DNA of 64,000 nucleotides from Idiomarina piscisalsi (GTDB lineage: Bacteria; Pseudomonadota; Gammaproteobacteria; Enterobacterales; Alteromonadaceae). Position numbers and translations under genes: made by a program. Positions within the stretch are counted from its first letter, which is position 1; every line of letters starts with the position of its first letter. The stretch lies in the NCBI RefSeq assembly GCF_002211765.1, contig NZ_CP022133.1:1550001-1614000 (forward strand), read 5' to 3'. Positions 54,696 through 63,335 of this stretch are shown here, one piece after another. The notes under the pieces were generated by a model. It was not told the DNA's origin and did not search any database. It worked only from the letters and a program-made list of their open reading frames with translations.

Positions 54696-55181
54696 TTACG
54701 ACTCTTGCCCGGCTAACGGCTCAACATAGTGTAAGTGCATGTCCCACGGGAAGTGAATCCATGTGTCTTGCTCTAAGTCGGCAACAAAGTCATCAACTAA
54801 GTCCATACCCGCCGGTTTTGCATAAACAGTCACAAACTTAGCTTTTGGTAGACGATCACGCAGAAACTTTAATGTGTTCCCCGTATCAACCAAATCGTCC
54901 ACAACTAAGAACCCCTCACCATCTCCGGTTGCTGTAACGTCTTTCAATAGTTGCAAGTCATCACGCTGTTCGTCATGGTCGTACGAGCTGACAGCGACAC
55001 AGTCAACCACACGAATGTTCAATTCACGAGCCACAATAGCGGCGGGAACCAACCCACCGCGGCTTACCGCAATAATACCTTTGTATTGTTCAGCTGGTAA
55101 CTGCCGACGCGCCAACTCACGTGTTGCTCGATGTAATTCTTCCCATGAAACAAAAAATTCGCGATTTGAATGCCATCCCAT
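54696..55181 (-). CDS. gpt: Xanthine-guanine phosphoribosyltransferase
   Basis: Salvages guanine and xanthine to nucleotides with PRPP. 161 residues, type I PRTase with '[24 protein letters not shown]' near 34-57 and PRPP loop '[20 protein letters not shown]' near 89-108; '[10 protein letters not shown]' near the end is Gpt-specific. Lies 7 bp behind a purine permease gene, so uptake and salvage are probably coexpressed. Confidence 0.94.
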   Translation of the reverse strand: MGWHSNREFFVSWEELHRATRELARRQLPAEQYKGIIAVSRGGLVPAAIVARELNIRVVDCVAVSSYDHDEQRDDLQLLKDVTATGDGEGFLVVDDLVDTGNTLKFLRDRLPKAKFVTVYAKPAGMDLVDDFVADLEQDTWIHFPWDMHLHYVEPLAGQES

Positions 55182-55188
55182 AATGTTA

Positions 55189-56481
55189 CTACCCTAACCA
55201 AATGAATTTTGCGATAAATAAAGCACCTAACAGCACCACACTTGGCGTTAAGTCACTGTATTTGCCACCTAGAAGCTTCACGACCACATAACTAATGAAG
55301 CCCAAAGCGATACCGTCCGCTATCGAAAACGTCAACGGTGTCATTAATAAAACCACAGCGACGGGGGCTGCTTCAGTAATGTCGTCCCACTTCACATCTT
55401 TTAACGTGAAAAGCATGAGTACGGCGACATAAATAATAGCGCCCGCTGTTGCGTAAGCTGGAATCATTCCAGCCAATGGCGCAAAGAACATCGCCAATAA
55501 AAACAAGATACCGACCACAACTGCCGCTAAGCCTGTTTTGCCGCCAGAGGCCACCCCCGCCGCAGACTCAATGTAACTGGTGGTAGTCGATGTGCCGAGC
55601 ATTGACCCCGCTACGGTCGCGGTGCTGTCCGCCATCAGCGCTTTGTTCAAACGAGGCATATGGCCGTCGGCTTTCGCTAAACCGGCCTTTTGTGCAACGG
55701 CAAGTAACGTGCCCGATGTATCGAATAAATCAACGAACAGAAAGGCAAAAATAACCGACAGCATACCGAGATCGAAGGCAGCGGCTAAATCCATTTGAAG
55801 GAAGGTTGGCGCTAAGCTCGGTGGTGTAGATACAAGACCGTTATAGTCAACTAACCCTGTCAACCAGGCAATGAAAGTTACCGCCAGAATACTAATAAGA
55901 GCTGCGCCCTGAACCCCTCGTGCAACCAGTCCAATAATTAAAAAGAAGCCGGCTGCCGCGAGTAACACCGAAGGCTCACCTAATTCACCCAGAGTCACCA
56001 TAGTTGCATCATTAGCAACGATGATATTGGCATTTTGCAAACCAATTAACGCCAAAAACGCACCTATACCGGCCGCTATCGCTAAGCGAAGCGTTGGTGG
56101 AATGGACTTAATAATCCACTCACGAACACGAAATGCCGACAATAAAAAGAAAATACAGCCCGAAAAGAACACCGCACCTAACGCCGTCTGCCAGGTGTAT
56201 CCCATACTGAAAACAACGGTATAGGTGAAAAAGGCATTCAAGCCCATACCAGGCGCCAACGCCACAGGATAGTTTGCCCAAAAACCCATGACTAAACAGC
56301 CAATAGCCGCTGCCAAACAAGTCGCAACGAACACCGCACCGTAGTCCATTCCGGTTTCACTTAAAATGGAGGGGTTCACAAAAATAATGTAAGCCATGGT
56401 CAGGAAGGTCGTTAAGCCACCAATGACTTCCGACTTTATGGTGCTGCCACTGGCTTTTATCGAAAACAGTTTTTCCAACAT
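55189..56481 (-). CDS. NCS2 family purine permease (AzgA-like)
   Basis: 430-residue inner-membrane transporter with 12-14 hydrophobic segments. AzgA-type features: '[20 protein letters not shown]' near 22-41, '[18 protein letters not shown]' near 73-90, '[20 protein letters not shown]' near 247-266 and '[28 protein letters not shown]' near 293-320. Probably imports adenine, guanine or hypoxanthine; which one is not decidable here. First gene of a two-gene unit with gpt. Confidence 0.9.
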   Translation of the reverse strand: MLEKLFSIKASGSTIKSEVIGGLTTFLTMAYIIFVNPSILSETGMDYGAVFVATCLAAAIGCLVMGFWANYPVALAPGMGLNAFFTYTVVFSMGYTWQTALGAVFFSGCIFFLLSAFRVREWIIKSIPPTLRLAIAAGIGAFLALIGLQNANIIVANDATMVTLGELGEPSVLLAAAGFFLIIGLVARGVQGAALISILAVTFIAWLTGLVDYNGLVSTPPSLAPTFLQMDLAAAFDLGMLSVIFAFLFVDLFDTSGTLLAVAQKAGLAKADGHMPRLNKALMADSTATVAGSMLGTSTTTSYIESAAGVASGGKTGLAAVVVGILFLLAMFFAPLAGMIPAYATAGAIIYVAVLMLFTLKDVKWDDITEAAPVAVVLLMTPLTFSIADGIALGFISYVVVKLLGGKYSDLTPSVVLLGALFIAKFIWLG

Positions 56482-56589
56482 GAGAAACCTTGAAGTTAGG
56501 CGTTGTGGTTAAAAGGCAGGTATTTTATCCTAATTGGCACAAAATTTGTTGTTCACTTTTTAAATAATTTACAGGAAACCCAATTAACC

Positions 56590-56910
56590 ATGCCTACAGT
56601 TTACTTTGTTGATGCAGACGGAAACCAATTTGAAGCCGACGTAGAAGCCGGAACCAACGTCATGGAAGCCGCTGTCGATAATTTTATTGACGGTATTGTT
56701 GGCGAGTGTGGTGGGGTTATGTCATGCGCCACCTGCCACTGCTACATTCCCAAAGAATGGCAGGATAAAATTCCAGAACCATCTGAGCAAGAAGAAGACA
56801 TGATTGATATGGTTATGGAGCCTCAGGATAACAGCCGCCTAAGTTGCCAAATTGAAGTCACTGACGAACTCGACGGCTTAGTCGTTCATTTACCTAAGTC
56901 ACAGTTTTAA
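56590..56910 (+). CDS. [2Fe-2S] ferredoxin, adrenodoxin/putidaredoxin type
   Basis: 106-residue electron carrier. Cluster ligands Cys 40, 46, 49 and 86 (in GECGGVMSCATC and RLSCQI) have the C-x5-C-x2-C spacing of vertebrate-type ferredoxins; a further Cys at 51 is typical of several bacterial members. The frame is open from 56503, but the ATG at 56590 gives the family start MPTVYFVDADGN, with AGGAAA upstream. No partner monooxygenase or isc genes are nearby, so the partner is unknown. Confidence 0.92.
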   Translation: MPTVYFVDADGNQFEADVEAGTNVMEAAVDNFIDGIVGECGGVMSCATCHCYIPKEWQDKIPEPSEQEEDMIDMVMEPQDNSRLSCQIEVTDELDGLVVHLPKSQF

Positions 56911-56911
56911 A

Positions 56912-58063
56912 TTAACTGACGGCTGCCACGGGCATAAGCACTTCATCGTGGTAGCCGGTAATAACCCGAATCGTTCCCGACAACTCGTTATCGAGCTCAC
57001 TGTCGCCCGTATCCACTCGTAGAGGCTGGTTATTTAAGGACTGCAGCTTGGTCTTAGTAGCCACTACCCAAATATTGTCTTTGCCGATAGCACGAATCAC
57101 CCGCGGGCTTAGCTGCTGATTACCGCGTCCAAACAAGTGCCCTTGCCCACCTATCAGCGTAATCACCAATTTTACAGAACCTGATGCATTCGGGCTGACT
57201 TTAGAAACAGCCTCAAACAACTCTTTCTCTGTGACGTCACTTTTTATCAAGGTGTCGTCCTGAACCAAGTCAACACCCAACAAGGTGTTTTCAATTCCCA
57301 TTTCATCCATGATAGCGGCAACGGTCGATCCCGAGCCCATGACCAACAGCTCTTCTTCAACACGTTCTATGACTTCCGCAGCAATATCATCCAGCACGAG
57401 TTCGTCGCTTTCTTTGCCACCCATTTTTACTGCCTGAACATATTCAAGCTCAGCCGGTACTGACATCTCGCCAAAACGCCGTGCTTTTACAATGCCCTCT
57501 CTAAAGGCGCTTTCGTCTATGTCCATCACGTCGGACTCGTGAATGCTTGAAAGCTCGCCTTTGAGGATTTTTTCAATGACTCTACCCGCTGCAGTTGGGC
57601 TGATTGCGTACACACCCGAGTGTATTTTCACGCCGGCGGGAATGCCCAACACTAACTGGTTTTCAGGGACCACAGAGTAAACATCGCGAGCCGTGCCATC
57701 ACCACCGGCAAACAACAAGATATCGACGCCTTTATCAACAATCGCTTTTACCGCTTGCTTGGTGTCTTCCGGGGACGTTTCCTGAGCATTCGGGGTAAAT
57801 ACGGCTTGATAAGAAAAGCCAAGCGACTTCAATACATTTGCGCCCATTTCGCCACCACAAGTGACAAAATTGAGCTGTTCTTGATAATTTTGAAGAAGTT
57901 TCAAGGCCGTTTCAGCACGCTGCATTGCTTTACGCTCTGCTCCCGCGTTAAGTGCCTTTTCACGAACATCGGCGCCATCACTTCCTTTTAAAGCAATGGC
58001 GCCGCCTATACCTGCGTACGGATTAACCACCAGGCCAACCGTTAAACGGTTTACTGCTGTCAT
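56912..58063 (-). CDS. ATP-NAD kinase-like (AcoX-type) protein
   Basis: 383 residues in the NAD kinase/diacylglycerol kinase-like superfamily. 'VNPYAGIGGAIALKGSDG' at 13-30 and the signature 'LLFAGGDGTARDVYSV' near 116-131 (GGDGT) are kinase hallmarks, while the long C-terminal domain ('GGQGHLFGRGNQQLSPRVIRAIGKDNIWVVATKTKLQSL') is AcoX-like. Substrate is uncertain: NAD phosphorylation is possible but not shown. Lies 2 bp downstream of a small lipoprotein gene on the same strand. Confidence 0.85.
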   Translation of the reverse strand: MTAVNRLTVGLVVNPYAGIGGAIALKGSDGADVREKALNAGAERKAMQRAETALKLLQNYQEQLNFVTCGGEMGANVLKSLGFSYQAVFTPNAQETSPEDTKQAVKAIVDKGVDILLFAGGDGTARDVYSVVPENQLVLGIPAGVKIHSGVYAISPTAAGRVIEKILKGELSSIHESDVMDIDESAFREGIVKARRFGEMSVPAELEYVQAVKMGGKESDELVLDDIAAEVIERVEEELLVMGSGSTVAAIMDEMGIENTLLGVDLVQDDTLIKSDVTEKELFEAVSKVSPNASGSVKLVITLIGGQGHLFGRGNQQLSPRVIRAIGKDNIWVVATKTKLQSLNNQPLRVDTGDSELDNELSGTIRVITGYHDEVLMPVAAVS

Positions 58064-58065
58064 TG

Positions 58066-58194
58066 TTACTCTTCGTTTGCTTCGTCCTGAATAGCTTCAC
58101 CGGCTTTTTCTAAGTCCTGACCTGCACCTTCAATGGTTTCACAAGCGCTCAGTCCTAAAACAGCAACAGTAACTAATAGTGCTCTTAAAAACAT
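58066..58194 (-). CDS. Entericidin-like small lipoprotein
   Basis: A 42-residue gene, MFLRALLVTVAV then GLSAC, with a perfect lipobox at Cys 18 and a short acidic tail (ETIEGAGQDLEKAGEAIQDEA). The 'G-x-G-x-D-x-x-x-x-G-x-A-I' pattern is that of the entericidin A/B family, short outer-membrane lipoproteins. AAGGAG lies seven bases before the ATG. It is followed 2 bp later by the NAD kinase-like gene, so the two are probably cotranscribed. Too short for usual ORF calls. Confidence 0.85.
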   Translation of the reverse strand: MFLRALLVTVAVLGLSACETIEGAGQDLEKAGEAIQDEANEE

Positions 58195-58207
58195 AAGTAA
58201 CTCCTTG

Positions 58208-58744
58208 TTAATCCTTAATCATTTGGCAGCTTGGCCATTCACAATTAAACGCCCTACATAGCGCTTTTGCAAATGTCTTTGCTCTTGGTGGCAGCGAATC
58301 GGTTTCCAAATAACTCTTTAATTGCTGAGCAACCTCTTTTCGAAAGGCATACCTGTCTACCTCAACACCGCTTAAGTTATCAACACTGACGTCAAACTTA
58401 AAACCAGCACATAGCGAAAACAGCCACTCCAGCGCCTGTGGTTTTCGCTCTACTTGCTCAAACTCACGCTGTTGCTGCTCATTACGCCCATCGGGCTCAT
58501 ACCAATAGCCGTAATCAAACTGCTGCCGACGCTGTTCACCCGCAATACACCAATGCGCGGTTTCGTGTAACGCTGAGGCAAAAAAGCCGTGCGCAAACAC
58601 CACTTTATGCGGCTCATCGCCTGATCCTGGTTGGTAATATGGCTCGTCATCACCCGCCACCAAGACCGTGTCATAACTATTACGAAAACAATCGCTAAAT
58701 ATATCAATTAAATAAGAATAATGATGTGTCGACTCGTTTGGCAT
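58208..58744 (-). CDS. epmC: Elongation factor P hydroxylase EpmC
   Basis: Hydroxylates the beta-lysyl-lysine of EF-P. 178 residues of the YfcM family: 'GDDEPYYQPGSGDEPHKVVFAHGFFASALHETAHWCIAGEQRRQ' near 31-74 carries the conserved His/Glu metal ligands (HETAHW), then 'DYGYWYEPDGRNEQQQREFEQVERKPQALEWL'. In E. coli yfcM also sits beside aroC. The cognate epmA/epmB are not in the window. Confidence 0.92.
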   Translation of the reverse strand: MPNESTHHYSYLIDIFSDCFRNSYDTVLVAGDDEPYYQPGSGDEPHKVVFAHGFFASALHETAHWCIAGEQRRQQFDYGYWYEPDGRNEQQQREFEQVERKPQALEWLFSLCAGFKFDVSVDNLSGVEVDRYAFRKEVAQQLKSYLETDSLPPRAKTFAKALCRAFNCEWPSCQMIKD

Positions 58745-58763
58745 ACGTCTAAAATGCTATTGA

Positions 58764-59852
58764 TTAACGACTAATATCGGGAGTTTCTGTTTTCACCTGC
58801 GCGTTCTGAGCCCGTTGCCGCAACCAGTGATCAACCAATACCAATGAGGTCATGGCTTCAACAATCGGCACCGCCCGAATACCCACGCAAGGATCATGAC
58901 GCCCTTTTGTAACAACGGGTTGGTCATTGCCCCATTTGTCGATGGTTTGTCCGCTTATGGATATGCTAGACGTCGGCTTCAGTGCAATGTCAGCCATAAC
59001 TGGCTGACCGCTGGAAATACCGCCCAATACACCGCCGCTATGGTTCGACAAAAAGCCGTTCTTGGTCATTTCATCTCTGTGCTCAGAGCCTTTTTGGGTC
59101 ACCACATCGAAGCCGTCACCGACACTTACCGCTTTTACGGCATTAATGCTCATAAGCGCCTTGGCTAAGTCGGCATCCAGACGATCAAACACTGGCTCTC
59201 CCCAGCCCGGCGGCACTCCAGTTGCCTGCACTCGAATGCGGGCACCCACGGAGTCACCTTCTTTTAATAGCTGTTTAATAAGCGTTTGCATAGGCTCAAT
59301 AGCATTAACGTCACCACAAAACAGTTCGTTATTTCTGACTTCCTGCCAGTCTATTTGCTCCGCTTTAATGTTACCCATTTGCGTCAACGCAGCTTGAATC
59401 TTAATGCCCTTCTGCGCTAACAGTTTTTCTGCAATAGCACCGGCCGCCACACGCATTGCCGTTTCACGCGCTGACGAGCGCCCACCACCTCGGTAGTCCC
59501 GAATGCCGTATTTATGCTCGTAGGTGTAGTCTGCATGCCCCGGACGAAAGGTATCTTTAATTTTCGAGTAGTCCTGACTGCGTTGGTCGGTATTTTCAAT
59601 CAGCAAGCCAATAGGCGTACCTGTGGTTTTGCCTTCAAACACACCGGAAAGAATACGTACTTCATCGGCTTCGCGACGCGCCGTTGTATAACGACTTTGA
59701 CCCGGGCGACGTCTGTCCAGCGCCTCCTGCAAGTCCTCTTCAGAGAGCTCAAGACCCGGCGGGCAGCCATCAACCACCGCACCTAATGACGGGCCATGGC
59801 TTTCACCAAAGGTTGTAACTTTAAACAGTTGTCCAAACGAATTTCCCGGCAT
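58764..59852 (-). CDS. aroC: Chorismate synthase
   Basis: Last common step of aromatic amino acid synthesis: EPSP to chorismate with reduced FMN. 362 residues with the three family signatures: '[19 protein letters not shown]' near 13-31, '[29 protein letters not shown]' near 110-138 and '[14 protein letters not shown]...[17 protein letters not shown]' near 292-335. Follows prmB by 3 bp; prmB-aroC-epmC order as in E. coli. Confidence 0.97.
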   Translation of the reverse strand: MPGNSFGQLFKVTTFGESHGPSLGAVVDGCPPGLELSEEDLQEALDRRRPGQSRYTTARREADEVRILSGVFEGKTTGTPIGLLIENTDQRSQDYSKIKDTFRPGHADYTYEHKYGIRDYRGGGRSSARETAMRVAAGAIAEKLLAQKGIKIQAALTQMGNIKAEQIDWQEVRNNELFCGDVNAIEPMQTLIKQLLKEGDSVGARIRVQATGVPPGWGEPVFDRLDADLAKALMSINAVKAVSVGDGFDVVTQKGSEHRDEMTKNGFLSNHSGGVLGGISSGQPVMADIALKPTSSISISGQTIDKWGNDQPVVTKGRHDPCVGIRAVPIVEAMTSLVLVDHWLRQRAQNAQVKTETPDISR

Positions 59853-59855
59853 GCG

Positions 59856-60794
59856 CTAGCCCTGTTGTGAGTTATTTAATTGATGCTGCTTATGTTCTTC
59901 AAGCTGCTCTTTAGTCAGCAAAAATACGCCATCACCGCCATGTTGAAACTCTATCCAGGTAAATGGCGTGCGCGGATATTTTTGCGCCAGCGCTGGCATT
60001 GAGTTGCCTACTTCGCAGACGAAAAGCCCATTGTCATTAAGCCTGTCAGCCGCTTCCATGAGCATTTTATCAACCAGAATTAAGCCATCTTCGCCTGCTG
60101 CCAGACCTAACTCAGGCTCATGATGATATTCATCCGGCAAGTCAGCCATGTCTTCGGCATCCACATACGGCGGATTGGTCACAATGAGATCGTATTTTTC
60201 ATTTTGTACAGCGGAGAATAAGTCTGACTGAATAGGCGTGACCTGATTCAGTAACCCATGCTGCTTAATATTAAACTCTGCCACTTCCAATGCTTCTGTC
60301 GACAAGTCCAACGCATCCACTTCGGCTTCAGGAAACGCATAAGCGCACGCAATCGCAATACAACCACCGCCCGTACACAAGTCCAGTACTCGCTTAGGTT
60401 GCTCGGTTAACCAAGGCTGGAAGGCGTTTTCAATAAGTTCGGCTATGGGTGAGCGTGGTACCAAAACGCGTTCGTCCACGTAAAAAGGTAAACCGGCAAA
60501 ATACGCTTGATGAGTTAAATACGCAGCCGGCATTTTGTGTTCAATGCGTTGGTTCAACAGCTCAATAAACTCGTGTTTTTCGCTGGTCAGCACACGACAG
60601 TGACCCATCGCAGCCAACTGCTCTGTGGTCAGCTGTAACGCATAACTCAGAAGCGCCCGAGTCTCGTCAATAGGGTTGTCCGTGCCATGCCCGTAATACA
60701 CATCGGACTGGTTAAGTTGGCTGACACTCCAGCGTATCAAATCATCGATACTATGAAGCTCTTCAATAGCTTGTTCCCGGTTTCGAACGTGCAA
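59856..60794 (-). CDS. prmB: Ribosomal protein L3 N5-glutamine methyltransferase
   Basis: Methylates Gln150 of ribosomal protein L3. 312 residues: N-terminal helical domain with 'RWSVSQLNQSDVYYGHGTDNPIDE', SAM motif 'VLDLCTGGGCIAIACAYAFPEAEVDALD' near 140-167 and the NPPY motif in 'DLIVTNPPYVDAEDMADLPDEYHHEPELGLAAG' near 207. Two in-frame TTG starts exist (60812, 60794) and no ATG; AGGAG seven bases before the TTG at 60794 and the E. coli length (310) favour that one. Confidence 0.93.
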   Translation of the reverse strand: MHVRNREQAIEELHSIDDLIRWSVSQLNQSDVYYGHGTDNPIDETRALLSYALQLTTEQLAAMGHCRVLTSEKHEFIELLNQRIEHKMPAAYLTHQAYFAGLPFYVDERVLVPRSPIAELIENAFQPWLTEQPKRVLDLCTGGGCIAIACAYAFPEAEVDALDLSTEALEVAEFNIKQHGLLNQVTPIQSDLFSAVQNEKYDLIVTNPPYVDAEDMADLPDEYHHEPELGLAAGEDGLILVDKMLMEAADRLNDNGLFVCEVGNSMPALAQKYPRTPFTWIEFQHGGDGVFLLTKEQLEEHKQHQLNNSQQG

Positions 60795-60881
60795 GGGCTG
60801 TCTCCTGAACAACGAATGTTTTATACTGACGGTCTTTATTGGTGTTAAAGATACCTTAATTTTACTCGGTTTTCATTATTC

Positions 60882-61448
60882 ATGGTCGCAAAGAAAGGCT
60901 CTTCATCCTCGCTCTCAGAAGACGACATCGCGCTTTTTCGCGAGGCGGCTCAGGGCGCGGCTCCTATTGAGCAAGACAAGCGACCACCCGAGCCACCCAA
61001 AGTTTCTGAATTAAAGCGACGGAATACACAAAGACAAGGTAACAGCCCTCAGGACATAGCCGCAGCCAGCCGCGAAGCCAGCCAGTATTTTTCAGACGGT
61101 TTTGAAGCACATTTTAGCGAAGGCGCTATGCAATTTACTGCCGACGGTGAGTCGACTTACTTAACCAAGCAGCTAAGGCGTGGCGACTATACACCAGAAT
61201 TGCTGCTCGACTTACACGGAATGACCTTAGCAACCGCCCGACAGGAGCTCGCCGCGTTGCTTATTGCCTGTGAAAAAGAGCGTATTGATTGTTGCTGCAT
61301 TATGCATGGACACGGCAGCGGTAAGTTAAAACAACAGGTGCCACACTGGTTGGTGCAACACCCGCTAGTCAGAGCCTTTCATCAGGCGCCTCGTGAATGG
61401 GGTGGCGACGCGTCGTTACTGGTGTTACTTCGCGTTAATGACAATTAA
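60882..61448 (+). CDS. smrB: Smr domain endonuclease SmrB
   Basis: Ribosome-rescue nuclease that cleaves mRNA between collided ribosomes. 188 residues: charged N-terminal extension, then the Smr domain with 'LLLDLHGMTLATARQELAAL' near 108-127 and 'CCIMHGHGSGKLKQQVPHWL' near 144-163 (H-G-H-G-x-G signature). Divergent from prmB as in E. coli. Its last four bases overlap the convergent sixA stop. Confidence 0.94.
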   Translation: MVAKKGSSSSLSEDDIALFREAAQGAAPIEQDKRPPEPPKVSELKRRNTQRQGNSPQDIAAASREASQYFSDGFEAHFSEGAMQFTADGESTYLTKQLRRGDYTPELLLDLHGMTLATARQELAALLIACEKERIDCCCIMHGHGSGKLKQQVPHWLVQHPLVRAFHQAPREWGGDASLLVLLRVNDN

Positions 61449-61927
61449 CCGGCGCATTTTTCAGCAATCATTAACTGCTGAAACTTACCCGTTAAGGTTT
61501 CTGGCGAAAATTCGATAACCGCAATGCCTGCCGTTGGGAAAATAGGTGGCTGTACACTGGCATCCAGCTCATGCACCAAATAACTGACCAACGGCATGTG
61601 AGACACCAGCACCACGCTTTCATAGCCATGCGTTTCAATTTCTGCCGCTAACCAGCTGACCACCGCTGCGGCGTGGCCGTCGGGTGTAATCGCGTCACAG
61701 TCTTCACGATGCTTAGTTTTCAGTTCTGTAAATAATACCGTTGCGGTTTGTTGCGCTCGTAAATACGGACTCACAAAGACGCAGTCCACCTCACGATGAA
61801 GATCTGTCAGCCATCGTGTGGTAGTGAGTACCTCACGCTCGCCCTCTGGTGTCAGGCGACGTTCTCTGTCTGAATAGCTTCCTTTCGGGTAGTGAGCCTC
61901 TCCATGACGCATTATGTACAGCTTCAT
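61445..61927 (-). CDS. sixA: Phosphohistidine phosphatase SixA
   Basis: Histidine phosphatase of phosphorelay or PTS proteins. 160 residues; catalytic RHG at 7-9 ('YIMRHGEAHYPKGSYSDRERRLTPEG'), second His in 'VVLVSHMPLVSYLVHELD' near 106-123. Start overlaps the rnfH stop (ATGA). Third gene of ratA-rnfH-sixA. Confidence 0.92.
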   Translation of the reverse strand: MKLYIMRHGEAHYPKGSYSDRERRLTPEGEREVLTTTRWLTDLHREVDCVFVSPYLRAQQTATVLFTELKTKHREDCDAITPDGHAAAVVSWLAAEIETHGYESVVLVSHMPLVSYLVHELDASVQPPIFPTAGIAVIEFSPETLTGKFQQLMIAEKCAG

Positions 61928-62283
61928 TCGGGTTTCGACTCCTGCGCTTTGCGCTTAGCATCCGGTCTGCCACCGGTTACTTTGTCAGCTCGTCCAGACT
62001 GCTTTGCTTCCTCGGCGCGGCGCTTGCGTACCGCTTTCGGGTCAGCAATGAGCGGGCGATAAATTTCAATGCGATCGCCGTCTCGCGGCGTGGCATCTAA
62101 TTTTGACGCTTTATTCCAGATACCCACTTTCTGAGTGCTAAGATCAATCTCCGGAAAGTGCTCTTTAATGCCCGACTGTAAAATACACTCTTCTACCGTT
62201 GCGCCCTCTTGCGGGTGCACCGTCAGAATGAGTTGCTTCTCGGGTGTGGCGTAGGCCACTTCAATGGTCAGCGTATTCGCCAT
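61924..62283 (-). CDS. rnfH: RnfH family ubiquitin-like protein
   Basis: 119 residues. MANTLTIEVAYATPEKQLILTVHPQEGATVEECILQSGI and 'GIWNKASKLDATPRDGDRIEIYRPLIADPKAVRKRRAEEA' match the RnfH (YfjF) beta-grasp family. A basic tail follows. The frame is open from 62310 in ratA, but MANTLTIEV at 62283 is the family start. Pairing with ratA is conserved; the molecular role is uncertain. Confidence 0.92.
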   Translation of the reverse strand: MANTLTIEVAYATPEKQLILTVHPQEGATVEECILQSGIKEHFPEIDLSTQKVGIWNKASKLDATPRDGDRIEIYRPLIADPKAVRKRRAEEAKQSGRADKVTGGRPDAKRKAQESKPE

Positions 62284-62284
62284 G

Positions 62285-62719
62285 TTAGTTTCCGTATACC
62301 TGGTCTGCACGCTTCACAAAGGCATCGACCATTCTCGACGTCACTTCGCTAAAAATTTTGCCAAACGCCATGCCTAAAAGCCTGCTGGAAAACTCAAAAT
62401 CTAATTTCAGTTCTACTTTGCAGGCGTCCTCTGACAACGGTTTGAATACCCAGCCGCCGGTCAGTTTTTTAAATGGCCCGTCGACAAGCTCCATGTCAAT
62501 ACGCTCTGGCTTTACCAACCTATTGCGCGTTGTGAAGGTTTTCTGAATGCCGGCTTTGCTTATTTGCAGCGACGCCACTTTATAGTCGCCATTTTGCTCA
62601 ACCACACGCGAATCCGCGCACCCCGGAACAAACTCCGGGTACGAGTCAATATCGTTAACCAAGTTGAACATTTGCTCTGCACTGTATGAAACTAACGCAC
62701 TTTTTTCGATACTGGGCAT
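62285..62719 (-). CDS. ratA: Ribosome association toxin/coenzyme Q-binding protein RatA
   Basis: START/polyketide-cyclase fold protein; in E. coli it can block 70S formation, while homologues are Coq10-like. 144 residues: 'YSAEQMFNLVNDIDSYPEFVPGCADSRVVEQ' near 12-43 and 'GPFKKLTGGWVFKPL' near 83-97, ending 'RMVDAFVKRADQVYG'. Divergent from smpB, as in E. coli, and upstream of rnfH by 1 base. Confidence 0.92.
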   Translation of the reverse strand: MPSIEKSALVSYSAEQMFNLVNDIDSYPEFVPGCADSRVVEQNGDYKVASLQISKAGIQKTFTTRNRLVKPERIDMELVDGPFKKLTGGWVFKPLSEDACKVELKLDFEFSSRLLGMAFGKIFSEVTSRMVDAFVKRADQVYGN

Positions 62720-62827
62720 GTTTTTCTCTACCGCTAAAATTTAACTGCGCAATAATAACGCAACCAGATATGCTTTGAAGCCCTTAAAGCAATTTTCTTT
62801 TCAGTGTGCATAGGTATAATAGCGCTT

Positions 62828-63307
62828 ATGAGCAAAAAGAAACTAAAACAATCGTCTAATACCATTGCGCTGAACAAAAAAGCCCGCCATGAATATTTCC
62901 TCGAAGACAAGTTCGAGGCAGGCATTAGTCTGCAAGGCTGGGAAATTAAAAGTATACGCGCCGGTAAAGCGAACATAAGCGACAGCTACGTCATTATTAA
63001 AGACGGCGAAGCCTATTTACTGGGCGCGGAAATACAACCGCTGAACCAGGCGTCTTCACACGTGTACTGCGAACCTGACCGTAGCCGTAAATTGCTGCTA
63101 AAACGTCGAGAGCTCGACAAGCTTATTGGCGCCGCTGAGCGCGAAGGCTACTCCATTGTGGCAACCGCCATGTATTGGAAAGGTCCTTGGGCCAAGCTGG
63201 AAATACACCTGGCCAAAGGTAAGAAGTCTCACGACAAACGCGACACAGTGAAAGAGCGTGACTGGCAACGCCAGAAGTCACGCATACTGAAGCATTCGGT
63301 GCGTTAG
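62828..63307 (+). CDS. smpB: SsrA-binding protein SmpB
   Basis: Partner of tmRNA in trans-translation. 159 residues (E. coli 160): '[40 protein letters not shown]', '[20 protein letters not shown]' and basic tail '[22 protein letters not shown]'. The frame is open from a GTG at 62804; the ATG at 62828 fits the family. No ssrA gene follows within the window. Confidence 0.96.
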   Translation: MSKKKLKQSSNTIALNKKARHEYFLEDKFEAGISLQGWEIKSIRAGKANISDSYVIIKDGEAYLLGAEIQPLNQASSHVYCEPDRSRKLLLKRRELDKLIGAAEREGYSIVATAMYWKGPWAKLEIHLAKGKKSHDKRDTVKERDWQRQKSRILKHSVR

Positions 63308-63335
63308 GCCTTTAGTTAAGGTGTTAGCTAAAGCG

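Noticed and set aside
56482..56589. Possible purine riboswitch before the purine permease
   Set aside because: No three-stem aptamer pattern is visible.
63308..63335. ssrA (tmRNA) or tRNA next to smpB
   Set aside because: Only 28 bases lie between smpB and hipA; no acceptor-stem or tRNA-like sequence.
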